Origin: a virus
Virus record (IMG/VR): IMGVR_UViG_3300020220_000008
Location: 87,973 to 151,972 of that record
Reading direction: 5' to 3' (one strand)
Length of the DNA stretch: 64,000 nt
Each line of letters starts with the position of its first letter. The first letter of the stretch is position 1. Below, one piece after another: positions 1 through 8,763 of the stretch. The notes under the pieces are model-generated. The model made no database searches. It saw only the letters and a list, made by a program, of their open reading frames with translations, and had not been told where the DNA came from. The translations under genes and the position numbers were made by a program.

Positions 1-75
1 GGTGAAGCAGTTTGTATTTCTGTTAATTCACCAGATAAATTGTATGTTACTGAAAACGCTATTGTTACACATAAT
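1..75 (+). other. C-terminal end of an intein in the helicase Walker A motif
   Basis: The first 25 codons do not look like helicase. They read as intein blocks F and G: VCISVNSPDKLYV followed by AIVTHN, with the penultimate His (70-72) and terminal Asn (73-75) required for Asn cyclisation. The next residue is Thr (76-78), an allowed +1 nucleophile. Insertion between GK and T of a P-loop is a classic intein site. Only the C-terminal part is in the window, so presence of a homing endonuclease domain cannot be judged. Confidence 0.85.
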
Positions 76-1329
76 ACAACATCAACAATAATCGCAGCAC
101 TTGAAACTCAGGCAAAAAAAATATTAATTGTTTGTCCGGCATCATTAAAAATAAATTGGCAAAGAGAAATTGAGAACTATTCAGATCGTTCCGTTTTTAT
201 TTGTGAAGGAAAAAAGTTTTCAACCGAACATGATTTTGTAATTATCAATTACGATATATTAAAAAACTTCCACGATCCAAAAAGTAAGGAATTAACTTTA
301 TTAGAACAATGTAATTTTGATTTGGTTATTTTGGATGAGGCACATATGATCTCGAACGCTCAAGCACAAAGAACAAAAATCATTAATAGTTTTGTTAAAA
401 AAATTAATAGAGTATGGTTGTTAACTGGAACGCCGATGACTTCACGACCTATGAATTATTACAATCTTTTGAGTATCATCGAAAGCCCTGTTGCACAGAA
501 TTGGATGGCATACGCCATTCGATACTGCCAAGGGTATCAGTTTAAAGCGGGAAATAGAAAAGTATGGAATGTTACAGGAGCCTCTAACTTAGAAGAGTTA
601 AGAGATCGAACTTCTAAACAAATCCTTAGACGATTAAAAGAAGAAGTTTTAGACCTACCTGATAAAATTATTACACCTGTATACTTGAGATTACAATCAA
701 AAGAATATGAAAATCTAATGGGCGAATACTATGATTGGTATGATAAAAATCCTGACGAATCATCATCACTTACCGTTCAGTTTTCAAAGTTAATGAAAGT
801 TAGAAAAGTAATTGCCAACGAAAAAACAAGACAAACTATTGAATTTGCCGAAAACATTTTAGAACAAGGGAAAAAAGTTATTATTTTTACAAACTTTACA
901 GACTCACTCCAAACAATCTATCAACACTTTAGAAAACAAGCGGTTTATTTAGATGGTAGTTGTTCTAACTCAGTTCGTCAACAAGCTGTTGACCAATTTC
1001 AAACAGATGAAAAGATCAAAGTGTTTGTAGGAAATCTCAAAGCCGCAGGAGTTGGTTTGACATTAACGTCCGCTGAGGTTGTTATTATGAACGACCTTTC
1101 ATTCGTACCGGCAGAACACTCACAAGCTGAAGACAGGGCTTACCGATACGGTCAGAAATCAAATGTATTAGTTTACTATCCTATTTTTGATAACACAATC
1201 GAAGCGGCGATTTATGATATTTTAATTAAAAAGAAAGAAATCATAAGAACTGTAATGGGTGATCAAATACCTGAAAATGTAGGTGATGTTGCTGAAGAAA
1301 TTCTTAACATGATTCTTAAGTATAAATAA
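1..1329 (+). CDS. SNF2-family DNA helicase/ATPase, 5' part missing and interrupted by an intein
   Basis: Superfamily 2 helicase of the SNF2/UvsW-like type, probably a DNA translocase for replication fork or recombination work. The frame is open from the window edge, so the N-terminus lies upstream. After the intein end (1-75) the extein resumes with TTSTIIAALE, as expected directly after the GK of a Walker A motif. Motif II is LVILDEAH (about 328-351), motif III is LLTGTP (about 418-435), and the C-terminal motifs V and VI read GVGLTLTSA and QAEDRAYRYGQ, the latter diagnostic of SNF2 proteins. The family is clear; the exact T4 counterpart is not. It is followed by a short gap and the gene at 1376. 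Confidence 0.88.
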   Translation, partial: GEAVCISVNSPDKLYVTENAIVTHNTTSTIIAALETQAKKILIVCPASLKINWQREIENYSDRSVFICEGKKFSTEHDFVIINYDILKNFHDPKSKELTLLEQCNFDLVILDEAHMISNAQAQRTKIINSFVKKINRVWLLTGTPMTSRPMNYYNLLSIIESPVAQNWMAYAIRYCQGYQFKAGNRKVWNVTGASNLEELRDRTSKQILRRLKEEVLDLPDKIITPVYLRLQSKEYENLMGEYYDWYDKNPDESSSLTVQFSKLMKVRKVIANEKTRQTIEFAENILEQGKKVIIFTNFTDSLQTIYQHFRKQAVYLDGSCSNSVRQQAVDQFQTDEKIKVFVGNLKAAGVGLTLTSAEVVIMNDLSFVPAEHSQAEDRAYRYGQKSNVLVYYPIFDNTIEAAIYDILIKKKEIIRTVMGDQIPENVGDVAEEILNMILKYK

Positions 1330-1363
1330 TTAATCAAATCTGTTTTAGTTTTTTTTTACTGAA

Positions 1364-1370
1364 TATTTAT
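1364..1370 (+). promoter_or_regulatory. TATTTAT motif, candidate late promoter element
   Basis: TATTTAT ends 5 nt before the ATG at 1376. It is one of about 14 copies placed in the same way before genes on both strands. No Shine-Dalgarno sequence is present here. Confidence 0.4.
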
Positions 1371-1375
1371 CGTAA

Positions 1376-3517
1376 ATGAAAGTCTACATTAAATACGAAA
1401 CTCCGGAATTAAAAAAAAACAAAGATTTTGTAGAAAAATTTATCAATTTTCTACAAAAAGAGTATCCTTTGAAAACAAATTTAAAATTAATGTTTTTAAA
1501 TGATAGATATGGAAAAATGTCTACAGGAAGTAGAAGGGGGGACAATTTGATTAAAGTGCTAGCCAAAGGTAGACTAAACAGAGATATCATGAGAACTTTA
1601 GCACATGAATGGGTTCATGAATACCAAATGACAATTTTGAAAAGAAAACAAGGCCCAAATATTGGTGGAGTTAATGAAGATGAGGCAAACGCATTTGCTG
1701 GTCAAATTGTTAAAAAATTTGAAGAATCTTATCCTGAACTAGAATCAATAATGTATGAATCGAAATCAATTACAGGAAAATTAAATCTACTTACGGAACA
1801 AATGTTATTAACTGAAAAAAATTTAATTAAGGATAAATTTATTTTGGAAATGAAAAAAATTGGGATTGATAAACTACCATATTCTTATTCATCTCTAAAA
1901 AAATTTATTGATACAAAAACTATGGATATTCACTACAACAAACATTACAAAGGTTATGTTAATAAGTTGAATAAGTCTTTGAAAAACAAAGACGGTGACA
2001 TGGAATTAGAAGAAATTATTAAATCTATAAGTAGATTCGACACTAAGGTTAGGAACAATGCTGGCGGTGCGTTTAATCATGCTTTGTTTTGGAAAATGTT
2101 ATCGCCGAAAAAACAAATACCAAGAGGAGAGATATATAAACAAATAAAAAAAGATTTCGGAAATATTAAAAAAATGAAAGACGAATTCAATCAAGCAGCA
2201 AAAGATCGTTTTGGTTCTGGATGGGCTTGGTTATATCTTTCTAAAGATGGTAAATTAAAAATAATGTCTACCCCTAATCAAGATAACCCACTTATGAATG
2301 TTGTAAAAAAAGGAGGGTTTCCACTTTTAGGCTTGGATGTTTGGGAACACGCATATTATTTAAAATACCAAAACAAAAGAGATGAATATATTAATAATTT
2401 TTGGAATGTTGTAAATTGGGATTTTATTGAGGAGTTATATTTATCAAAAACAAAAAAAACAATCAAAGAAGATATTTTTAATAAAGGAGTCATTAACGAG
2501 ATTAGTAAAACTTTTGCATTCCCATATACCACAAAAGGCTTAAGAGAACTTATACATTCTCAATATGTTGGTTGTTACAATAAACAATATAAAAATGGTT
2601 GTCTAGGTAAAATAGAAACAAAAAAATGTACAACTGAATTAGGGGTTTTAGGTGGTGATTATTCTGAAAAAAAATTCGGAGGTACTAGTCAGTGGTCGAT
2701 AATTAATAGATTCGATACTAATAGTCGTGTTAAAAAAGAAATCTATAATATATGGTTAGAAGAAACTCAAGGAGTAATCGACTTCAAAACATGGATCAAG
2801 GATCACGCATATGATTTATTTGCGAACGATGGAATGTATTTAGATAGATTGGCAGAACCAAATATAGGAACTATTGAGATTGGTAAAGATAATGAAAGTT
2901 ATGCAAAACAAATAATTAGACAAATATACAATCTTAGTCCTGATCAAGAGGGTGTATCTTATGAATTATATGAACATTGTTCTGGCGATGTTAATGATAG
3001 AAAGAAAGGACAAGATATTGTTTTAATTATAAAAGGGGGAGATACCATATATTTCCAAGTCAAACCTTTTTTAAATAAAAACAATGAAATTGAATATTTC
3101 GATGGTGGAGATAGAGGGTATTATTTTAAAGTTTCATCATGGCATAGACAAACAAAATATAAAGGGGAAAATGTCGATGTAATTTTATATGTAGACAGAA
3201 CCGAAAATAAATATGTAATGTTTAGAAATGACCACAATAGAATGTTAACGATAAGTAACCCGAAAACACAACCGCCTTACTTTATTTATTATTATGAAAT
3301 GCCGCTACAAAGTAATTTTGAAATTCCTATACAAAAAGAAATTTCTAAAATACCTGTCAAAAATTCAATATCTAGAGACGTTAAAAAAGAAATTGACTTT
3401 TATAAAGAAAGAATTAAATATTTTACCAACAAAATAAAAGAACTTGGGGGTGAAAATCAAGAAATAAGAAAACTAGTAGAATTATATAAAAAAAATTTAA
3501 ACAAGATAATAATATAG
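1376..3517 (+). CDS. Zincin-like / Mn-type superoxide dismutase / nuclease-like multidomain protein
   Basis: A 713-residue protein with at least three parts. Residues 1-130 hold a zinc peptidase-like motif HEWVH (77-81) followed by an acidic EDEAN segment (101-105) that could give the third ligand. Residues about 163-355 are a full Fe/Mn superoxide dismutase domain, with metal ligands His186, His235 (NHALFW), Asp321 and His325 (DVWEHAYY). Gly231 and Gln302 (in PNQDNP) match the manganese-type enzyme. The C-terminal part contains DIVLII...YFQVKPF, which resembles a PD-(D/E)XK nuclease core with Gln in place of the acidic residue, and ends in a Lys/Glu-rich helix. The linker on either side of the SOD domain carries (I/L)-X-E sites. 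SOD assignment is strong; the N- and C-terminal assignments are tentative. Confidence 0.85.
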   Translation: MKVYIKYETPELKKNKDFVEKFINFLQKEYPLKTNLKLMFLNDRYGKMSTGSRRGDNLIKVLAKGRLNRDIMRTLAHEWVHEYQMTILKRKQGPNIGGVNEDEANAFAGQIVKKFEESYPELESIMYESKSITGKLNLLTEQMLLTEKNLIKDKFILEMKKIGIDKLPYSYSSLKKFIDTKTMDIHYNKHYKGYVNKLNKSLKNKDGDMELEEIIKSISRFDTKVRNNAGGAFNHALFWKMLSPKKQIPRGEIYKQIKKDFGNIKKMKDEFNQAAKDRFGSGWAWLYLSKDGKLKIMSTPNQDNPLMNVVKKGGFPLLGLDVWEHAYYLKYQNKRDEYINNFWNVVNWDFIEELYLSKTKKTIKEDIFNKGVINEISKTFAFPYTTKGLRELIHSQYVGCYNKQYKNGCLGKIETKKCTTELGVLGGDYSEKKFGGTSQWSIINRFDTNSRVKKEIYNIWLEETQGVIDFKTWIKDHAYDLFANDGMYLDRLAEPNIGTIEIGKDNESYAKQIIRQIYNLSPDQEGVSYELYEHCSGDVNDRKKGQDIVLIIKGGDTIYFQVKPFLNKNNEIEYFDGGDRGYYFKVSSWHRQTKYKGENVDVILYVDRTENKYVMFRNDHNRMLTISNPKTQPPYFIYYYEMPLQSNFEIPIQKEISKIPVKNSISRDVKKEIDFYKERIKYFTNKIKELGGENQEIRKLVELYKKNLNKIII

Positions 3518-3525
3518 TTCAAAGA

Positions 3526-3533
3526 TATTTATA
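3526..3533 (+). promoter_or_regulatory. TATTTATA motif, candidate late promoter element
   Basis: An exact TATTTATA lies 13 nt before the ATG at 3547, in an A/T-rich leader without a Shine-Dalgarno sequence. Confidence 0.45.
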
Positions 3534-3546
3534 TAAAAAATATTTT

Positions 3547-4674
3547 ATGGCAATAATCAATGAACCCGAAAGAAGTGAGTTTTATCAAAAGGTAAGACAT
3601 CTTTTAGGTGCCCCATTAAGATCCGTGGAATTGGAGGACGAAATGATGGATACTTTATTAGAATATTCAATAGACGACTATTCTCAATACGTACAAGATT
3701 GGTTAATTGAATCTCAATGGACATCATTGTATAATTTGAATCTTGACACTCAATCTTTATCAAGAGCTTTCATTACTAAAAGTTTAGATTTTGAAACAAG
3801 ATACACTTTTGCCTATTCAAAAATTGTTGGGTTACAAGCTGGAGGTGATTGGGAAATTAAAAAAGATTACGTTCAGTTAGTTCCAAATCAACAAATATAT
3901 GAAATACCGGCCGGCAGAGAAATTAATGAGGTTCTTTGGTTTACACCATCTACATTGAACAATCTAATGTTTGGTTTAGGAGGATTTGCAGGAATTGGTA
4001 CTGGAACAGGTTTAGGAGGAGGGGGTGGTCTTGCCCAAATCGGTAACATGGCAGGAAGTTATTATTTAACACCCGCATTTGATACTTTGTTAAGGATGCA
4101 AGAAGTTAATATCCAAAGAAGAATTTATGCGGGTGATTTAACTTATTATATAACGGCTTTACCAGATGGTAAAAAAGCTTTACATCTTTTGAACACACCA
4201 GGTGGTAAATTTGACTTTGGAAACGCTGAATTGGCGAAAGGGCAAGTATGGTATTGGTATTATGACACATCACAAGGGGATAGAGACAAATGTTTGGCAG
4301 ACAATCCCGATATTGTTTTGTTGCCATCAGATGTTCCTTTTAATAAAATATCTTGGTACAAGTTAAATAATCCCGCACAAGTTTGGGTTAGAAAATGGTT
4401 TGTGGCATATTGTAAAGAAACATTAGCAAGAGTTCGTGGAAAGTTTAGTGGTAGTTTAAAAACCCCTGACGGAGATCTTACTATGGATTACACCACTTTA
4501 GCGACTGAAGGTAAAGATGAAAAGTTAAAACTAATCGAAGAACTGACAGGCGCAGATGGAAGACTTACAAGACTTCGTCCTGAAAAAGTTATGGAAAAAG
4601 AGGCATTATTAGCGGAAAATCTAAACAAAACTCTTAAATTTAGAGCTATGCCTCGTCAGATATATGTAATATAA
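3547..4674 (+). CDS. Virion structural protein, possibly T4 gp13-like neck protein
   Basis: A 375-residue protein without signal peptide or membrane segment. The N-terminal region (RSEFYQKVRHLLGAP, then an acidic DEMMDTLLEYSIDDY segment) resembles the opening of neck or head-completion proteins in T4-like phages. A Gly-rich stretch (about 140-160, TGTGLGGGGG) interrupts the middle and probably forms a loop. Near the C-terminus, AQVWVRKWFVAYCKETLARVRGKFSG is a conserved-looking block (residues about 278-303). The neck assignment rests on this general pattern and is not certain. It is preceded by its own TATTTATA motif and followed 4 nt later by the next gene. Confidence 0.5.
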   Translation: MAIINEPERSEFYQKVRHLLGAPLRSVELEDEMMDTLLEYSIDDYSQYVQDWLIESQWTSLYNLNLDTQSLSRAFITKSLDFETRYTFAYSKIVGLQAGGDWEIKKDYVQLVPNQQIYEIPAGREINEVLWFTPSTLNNLMFGLGGFAGIGTGTGLGGGGGLAQIGNMAGSYYLTPAFDTLLRMQEVNIQRRIYAGDLTYYITALPDGKKALHLLNTPGGKFDFGNAELAKGQVWYWYYDTSQGDRDKCLADNPDIVLLPSDVPFNKISWYKLNNPAQVWVRKWFVAYCKETLARVRGKFSGSLKTPDGDLTMDYTTLATEGKDEKLKLIEELTGADGRLTRLRPEKVMEKEALLAENLNKTLKFRAMPRQIYVI

Positions 4675-4678
4675 TTTT

Positions 4679-5026
4679 ATGGCAATCGTAAGAAAAAAAC
4701 CAATCAGAAAAACAGTTTTTAGAGGTGATAGATCATTGAATTTGGACACGTTTGACACAATAATTACGAGTGAAAATTTTTACAAAACTAATGGTGAAAA
4801 CTTAATAATAGTTAAAGATGTAAATATTTGTAAAATTAAATTAGACTCTACTACAACAGATACTATAAAAATAAAAACCTTGACTAACTGTACCATAATT
4901 CCTGACATAAATAGAATAGATGAGGAATGGGATGAAATATCAGTCGGTAAAGGAGCTTGTGTTGAGTTACAAAATGTTAACGGTGTTTGGTACATCCTAT
5001 CTTCTGACGGAGTAAAACTTGAGTAG
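4679..5026 (+). CDS. Small hypothetical protein, probably virion-associated
   Basis: A 115-residue protein with a basic N-terminus (RKKPIRKTVFRGDRS) and a beta-rich remainder ending VNGVWYILSSDGVKLE, a pattern common in phage fibre and decoration proteins. It starts 4 nt after the neck-like gene, so it is probably co-transcribed. Its last 30 bases overlap the 3' end of the DNA polymerase gene on the opposite strand. No specific function recognised. Confidence 0.6.
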   Translation: MAIVRKKPIRKTVFRGDRSLNLDTFDTIITSENFYKTNGENLIIVKDVNICKIKLDSTTTDTIKIKTLTNCTIIPDINRIDEEWDEISVGKGACVELQNVNGVWYILSSDGVKLE

Positions 5027-7816
5027 GTCATTTTCAGGAACATAACTCAACATTGTTTTATCGGCATTTTTGTACATGTGATATGGAGTTTCATTAACTC
5101 TATTCCAAAATGACATTTCTTCATCTGATATTTCCATTACATCTTCCAACTTGTCTTGATCACCCTCATCGAAAGGTTGCCCATTTATTAGTTCACATTG
5201 GTCTTTAGTGAAGAAAGGTCTATCTTCAGGATTCTTTACTAATAATCCGTTTCTTACTTCTTGTTTAAATACAACAAGTAATGGTTCAACTCTTTTATTA
5301 AATGTTAAAATTGCTCTTTGGATATTGTATTGACCTTTCATTGCTGGGTTGTTTTCTAAATCCGAAGGGTCAATACGATAACAATTTAACTGAATTATAG
5401 AATCTAAGTTATCAGGAATACTTCCACCGTAAGTATCGATATGTTCTTGTGACCAACCTTTTTTTGGTCTGTTAACTTTCTGAACATCTCCGTGCGATGC
5501 TTTTGTTGCGTTGTTTACATAAAAGATTACATCACCAAGATTAATATTAAGACCTTCTTTTATTGCAAGTTCCATATGTGCTTGACGAGACATTAAACTT
5601 CCTGCCTTTGTAGTTTGTTTACTACGAATGATATACTCGTCAATACTTTGTTTTACTTTAGCTTTGTTTGCAATATCCATAAGAGGTATTTGTAAATCAA
5701 ATATTTGTTGTACATATTCATAGTACCATTCCACAAACTCTTGTCCTTTACCATCAAGAAGTAATTTGATTCCTTTATCCAAGAATTTCTCAATATAGAT
5801 TGGCATTTTTTTAGATTTGATTGAGTTACCTGTAAGTTTGATTTTACCTTTTGCGGTCATAAGAGCGTAGTTCTTACGAGCTAAGTTTATACATGCAGGC
5901 CATTGACCATCAGTATCAAGAGCCATCTCACCTCTCATTGCAAGATCGTTAAACTCCATTACATCAGCTTCCTCACCGAAATATTCTCCACCTTCTTTGA
6001 CTTTCCAGTTCAGACCTTTACCAACATATTTTCTTTCTTCAACACCTTCAGGAACCGAAAAGTTAATACCGTCCGTGTCCATTACAAGAGGTGTATAACC
6101 ACGATCCATAAAGAAATGAATCATCATACGAAGATACTGACGACCTGTGCAAGTAATCATCTCACCTTTGTCCATATCACCCCAATGAAAAACTTGTGGA
6201 GCCGACAAGGCACCAAACATAGAGTTAATAAAAATCTTGATCGGTAATTGTTTTCGGTCATACGAAGTTGATTTCTTTTTATCGATCGTTGCATATTCCT
6301 CGGCCATTTGTTTGTATTTAATACGAGTATTACGGAAGTATGATAATAAACCTTTCATTGCGCCTGTTACATCACACTCGGGGAATACATCGTGTACCAA
6401 CTGAATAGAAGGGTATAGAGATGAGTAGTCGAGTTTTAATACATTCTTCGAATAACCTGTTCGGATCAAACGAGAAAGTCCGCCTACGAAGTTCCCTTTG
6501 TCGTTTTTTGCAGGAATCGCAAGTGCATGTTTATAAGACCAAGCTAACATCAACATTTTCCATAATGTTGCAGTTCCCATAGTTGAAACCCTTTCATATG
6601 TTGTTGGAAGAAGTGATGCCAACAAAAAAGATCCTTGATTGAATTCTTCGTCAACCAATAGAGTTTCTTCTAAGTCATCGTCAAGATAACGCTCAATAAT
6701 GTCGGCACCTGTTGTTTTAATATAAACATTCGGGTGTCTACCGCAAACTTCATCAATCTTTGAATCTATACCAACTTTTTTGTATTTACCATTTTCAATA
6801 TTTAACCAATACTCCTCCTTCTTCCGATACATAGATCCAATTTTATTATGTTCAACATAAATACGATCAGGGGATTCAGCCTCAATATATTTGGTAATAT
6901 ACTTCAAACCTGCTTCTTTGATGTTTGAATTAATTGCTTGAGCTCTTCTAACTGAATGCAGAATATCAATAATGTTATAACCCCACATTTGAGTTTGAGT
7001 AAACTTCTCTACTTCGTTTGCAAGTTTCAACATTGACTCTTTTTGTGAAATAGATTTCTCAGGGTTAAACGATTTGGCAACTCGTTTAATATCAAGATTT
7101 AAAATTTTACATCTTTCATAAATCCAATACCAGTCAAAGTTAAATGAGTTGTATCCTGAAAGAATGGAAGGTTTTTGTTCCTCAATAATATTAAAGAACT
7201 CCGTAATACCTCTACGTTCTTCGTCTTCATTAGCACATTCAATAACTTTTTTAAATCCTTTATTTGTTTTAATTCCGATCATGAAGATACGACCATCCTT
7301 GGGCTCAAGTGAGGTAGTTTCAAGGTCAAATACCATTCTCGTAATGTCGTTGTATTCTTCGAAACCTTTAAATAATCTTTTTTCTTTTGATATGAGGTAT
7401 TGTTCAACGGGAGGTAATACCATTATGAGGTCTCTTACATTTTCACCCCAAGGGTCTACTCCACCTTCTCTAAAGAACTGAATGAGGTTTCTATAACCTT
7501 TCATAGATTTTACAAGAAATGTTAAACCACGTTCTAAACGATCATTACCGTCAGTTCGTAGTTTTTCAATTATTATACCATGTTTGGTCATGGCTTCTTT
7601 TTGTAATGTCTTAGATTTCGAATAGAAGTTGAGATTTCGTAGATCACCCACCCAAGCAAAAGATACTAAAGTATCTAGTTGGATCTGTTTTCCTTTATTA
7701 GGAACTTCTTTTATTTTGAAAATCTTGTCTGTTAGATAATCGTATTCTACTGATACGATGAATTCTTCAGGATCATTACCCTGAAGAAATTGTTCTATTT
7801 CTTCTTGTGATATCAT
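4997..7816 (-). CDS. Family B DNA polymerase with 3'-5' exonuclease (T4 gp43-like)
   Basis: The replicative DNA polymerase, 939 residues, close to the T4 gp43 length. The exonuclease domain has Exo I FDLETTSLE (Asp164, Glu166) and Exo II GYNSFNFDWY (Asp228). The polymerase domain has motif A DYSSLYPS (about residue 462), motif B around KIFINSMFGA (about 532) and motif C MDTDG (about 579). All catalytic positions appear intact and no intein is seen. The start at 7816 (ISQEEIEQF) has no Shine-Dalgarno sequence. The leader contains a perfect hairpin (7842-7859) that could serve autoregulation as known for T4/RB69 gp43, and a TATTTATT element at 7872-7879. The 3' end overlaps the convergent gene at 4679 by 30 bases. 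Confidence 0.96.
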   Translation of the reverse strand: MISQEEIEQFLQGNDPEEFIVSVEYDYLTDKIFKIKEVPNKGKQIQLDTLVSFAWVGDLRNLNFYSKSKTLQKEAMTKHGIIIEKLRTDGNDRLERGLTFLVKSMKGYRNLIQFFREGGVDPWGENVRDLIMVLPPVEQYLISKEKRLFKGFEEYNDITRMVFDLETTSLEPKDGRIFMIGIKTNKGFKKVIECANEDEERRGITEFFNIIEEQKPSILSGYNSFNFDWYWIYERCKILNLDIKRVAKSFNPEKSISQKESMLKLANEVEKFTQTQMWGYNIIDILHSVRRAQAINSNIKEAGLKYITKYIEAESPDRIYVEHNKIGSMYRKKEEYWLNIENGKYKKVGIDSKIDEVCGRHPNVYIKTTGADIIERYLDDDLEETLLVDEEFNQGSFLLASLLPTTYERVSTMGTATLWKMLMLAWSYKHALAIPAKNDKGNFVGGLSRLIRTGYSKNVLKLDYSSLYPSIQLVHDVFPECDVTGAMKGLLSYFRNTRIKYKQMAEEYATIDKKKSTSYDRKQLPIKIFINSMFGALSAPQVFHWGDMDKGEMITCTGRQYLRMMIHFFMDRGYTPLVMDTDGINFSVPEGVEERKYVGKGLNWKVKEGGEYFGEEADVMEFNDLAMRGEMALDTDGQWPACINLARKNYALMTAKGKIKLTGNSIKSKKMPIYIEKFLDKGIKLLLDGKGQEFVEWYYEYVQQIFDLQIPLMDIANKAKVKQSIDEYIIRSKQTTKAGSLMSRQAHMELAIKEGLNINLGDVIFYVNNATKASHGDVQKVNRPKKGWSQEHIDTYGGSIPDNLDSIIQLNCYRIDPSDLENNPAMKGQYNIQRAILTFNKRVEPLLVVFKQEVRNGLLVKNPEDRPFFTKDQCELINGQPFDEGDQDKLEDVMEISDEEMSFWNRVNETPYHMYKNADKTMLSYVPENDLLKFYSVRR

Positions 7817-7841
7817 ACTTATTTACTTTTGGTGTATTAGC

Positions 7842-7859
7842 TGTCGAATAAGGTCGACA
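7842..7859 (-). promoter_or_regulatory. Hairpin in the DNA polymerase leader, candidate translational operator
   Basis: On the minus strand the leader contains TGTCGA, a six-base loop, and TCGACA: a perfect six-pair stem ending 25 nt before the polymerase ATG. T4 and RB69 gp43 repress their own translation by binding a leader hairpin; the position here is similar, although the T4 stem and loop sizes differ. The regulatory role is inference. Confidence 0.4.
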
Positions 7860-7871
7860 TTTACCTTCGTA

Positions 7872-7879
7872 AATAAATA
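7872..7879 (-). promoter_or_regulatory. TATTTATT motif upstream of DNA polymerase
   Basis: Read on the minus strand this is TATTTATT, 55 nt before the polymerase ATG. The longer spacing leaves room for the hairpin leader, unlike other copies that sit within 20 nt of the start codon. Confidence 0.35.
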
Positions 7880-7882
7880 TAG

Positions 7883-7897
7883 GAGTAATAATTACTC
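7883..7897. repeat. Perfect inverted repeat between polymerase and upstream gene
   Basis: GAGTAAT-A-ATTACTC, a 15-base dyad with a single central base. It lies 3 bases beyond the TATTTATT element and 3 bases from the end of the gene at 7901. A one-base loop cannot fold well as RNA, so a DNA-binding operator is more likely than a terminator. Confidence 0.4.
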
Positions 7898-7900
7898 TTA

Positions 7901-8743
7901 TCAACAGATATAAGTAGAATCTTGCATTACACCATTAAGAATTAAAAATACGTTATAACTTCCACCCTGCCACATAACAAAATAACCCGTATCTTCCGTA
8001 GAAAAACAAGTTTTGTCATTTGAATACAGAAGGTCTCCAACGATCAATTGCTGACTATTAGTATATCTGTCATAGTATCCATTTACACTATCAGTCCCTG
8101 CTTCCAAACCATTGAGGGCTAAACAGGCTAATATGGTGTTATTTCGGAAGTCACCAAAATTTGTTGTACTATAAACAAGTTGATTATAAAACTGATGTAC
8201 ACAAACAGGTTGATTCGGTGTCTGTGTGGGAGTTGGGGTTAAAGTTGGTGTCGGAGTAACAGTCATGGTTGGTGTAACACTTATTTCTGGTTCATTAGTT
8301 GGTGTGGGTGTTGGTGTTGGAAATGGGGTTGTACAACAACTATACTCTAAAGTATAACAAGGATTATAAAGGATATCAATCGAGTTAAAACTTTCAACAA
8401 CATTTATATATAGATTTTCTCTAACAGGTAGCACTAAAGTTCCCGTTTCATTAATAAAAACAAATTGACCCTCATACCTACCTATTTTCGAAGTGTCTTG
8501 AGGCGTAAATTTGTAATATATATAAAACTCGGCCGAAGCATTAGGATCCATTTCTAACTTTTCTACAAAACCAGCACTTTTAGTTAAAATTTTTGGAATT
8601 CCATTTTCGGTACTCACCATTGAAAAAAAAACAGATGAGGTTTCAATAAATTTCATCATAGAATCAAAATCTTGCGTCCCGTTTTTGACAACTTGCATTT
8701 TGAGTAAAGGTAAACTTGTATTTTGTCCTATTGTGAATTCCAT
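7901..8743 (-). CDS. Virion adhesin-like protein with BppU-like N-terminal domain and Pro-Thr linker
   Basis: The start at 8743 (EFTIGQNTSLPLLK) is chosen over the longer frame from 8821 because it aligns with the start of the neighbouring paralogue at 9821 and has a TATTTATT motif 12 nt before it. Residues 1-115 form a beta-rich domain, with GRYEGQFVF and NETGTLVLPV conserved in the paralogue, resembling the baseplate upper protein (BppU) N-terminal fold. Then comes a Pro-Thr-rich linker (many PTPT repeats) and a C-terminal domain of about 90 residues with three Cys, probably the variable receptor- or glycan-binding part. Role in adsorption is inference. Confidence 0.65.
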   Translation of the reverse strand: MEFTIGQNTSLPLLKMQVVKNGTQDFDSMMKFIETSSVFFSMVSTENGIPKILTKSAGFVEKLEMDPNASAEFYIYYKFTPQDTSKIGRYEGQFVFINETGTLVLPVRENLYINVVESFNSIDILYNPCYTLEYSCCTTPFPTPTPTPTNEPEISVTPTMTVTPTPTLTPTPTQTPNQPVCVHQFYNQLVYSTTNFGDFRNNTILACLALNGLEAGTDSVNGYYDRYTNSQQLIVGDLLYSNDKTCFSTEDTGYFVMWQGGSYNVFLILNGVMQDSTYIC

Positions 8744-8755
8744 CCGAACTTTTTT

Positions 8756-8763
8756 AATAAATA
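8756..8763 (-). promoter_or_regulatory. TATTTATT motif, candidate late promoter element
   Basis: Minus-strand TATTTATT, 12 nt before the chosen ATG at 8743. It supports that start and lies in the short gap after the 8781-9821 gene. Confidence 0.42.

Noticed and set aside
1376-3517. SOD domain as bacterial contamination or chimeric assembly
   Set aside because: The domain is in one frame with both flanks, with the same AT-rich codon use, and lies between phage genes.
5903-6247. Plus-strand frame inside the DNA polymerase gene
   Set aside because: Antisense shadow of motif-rich polymerase sequence.
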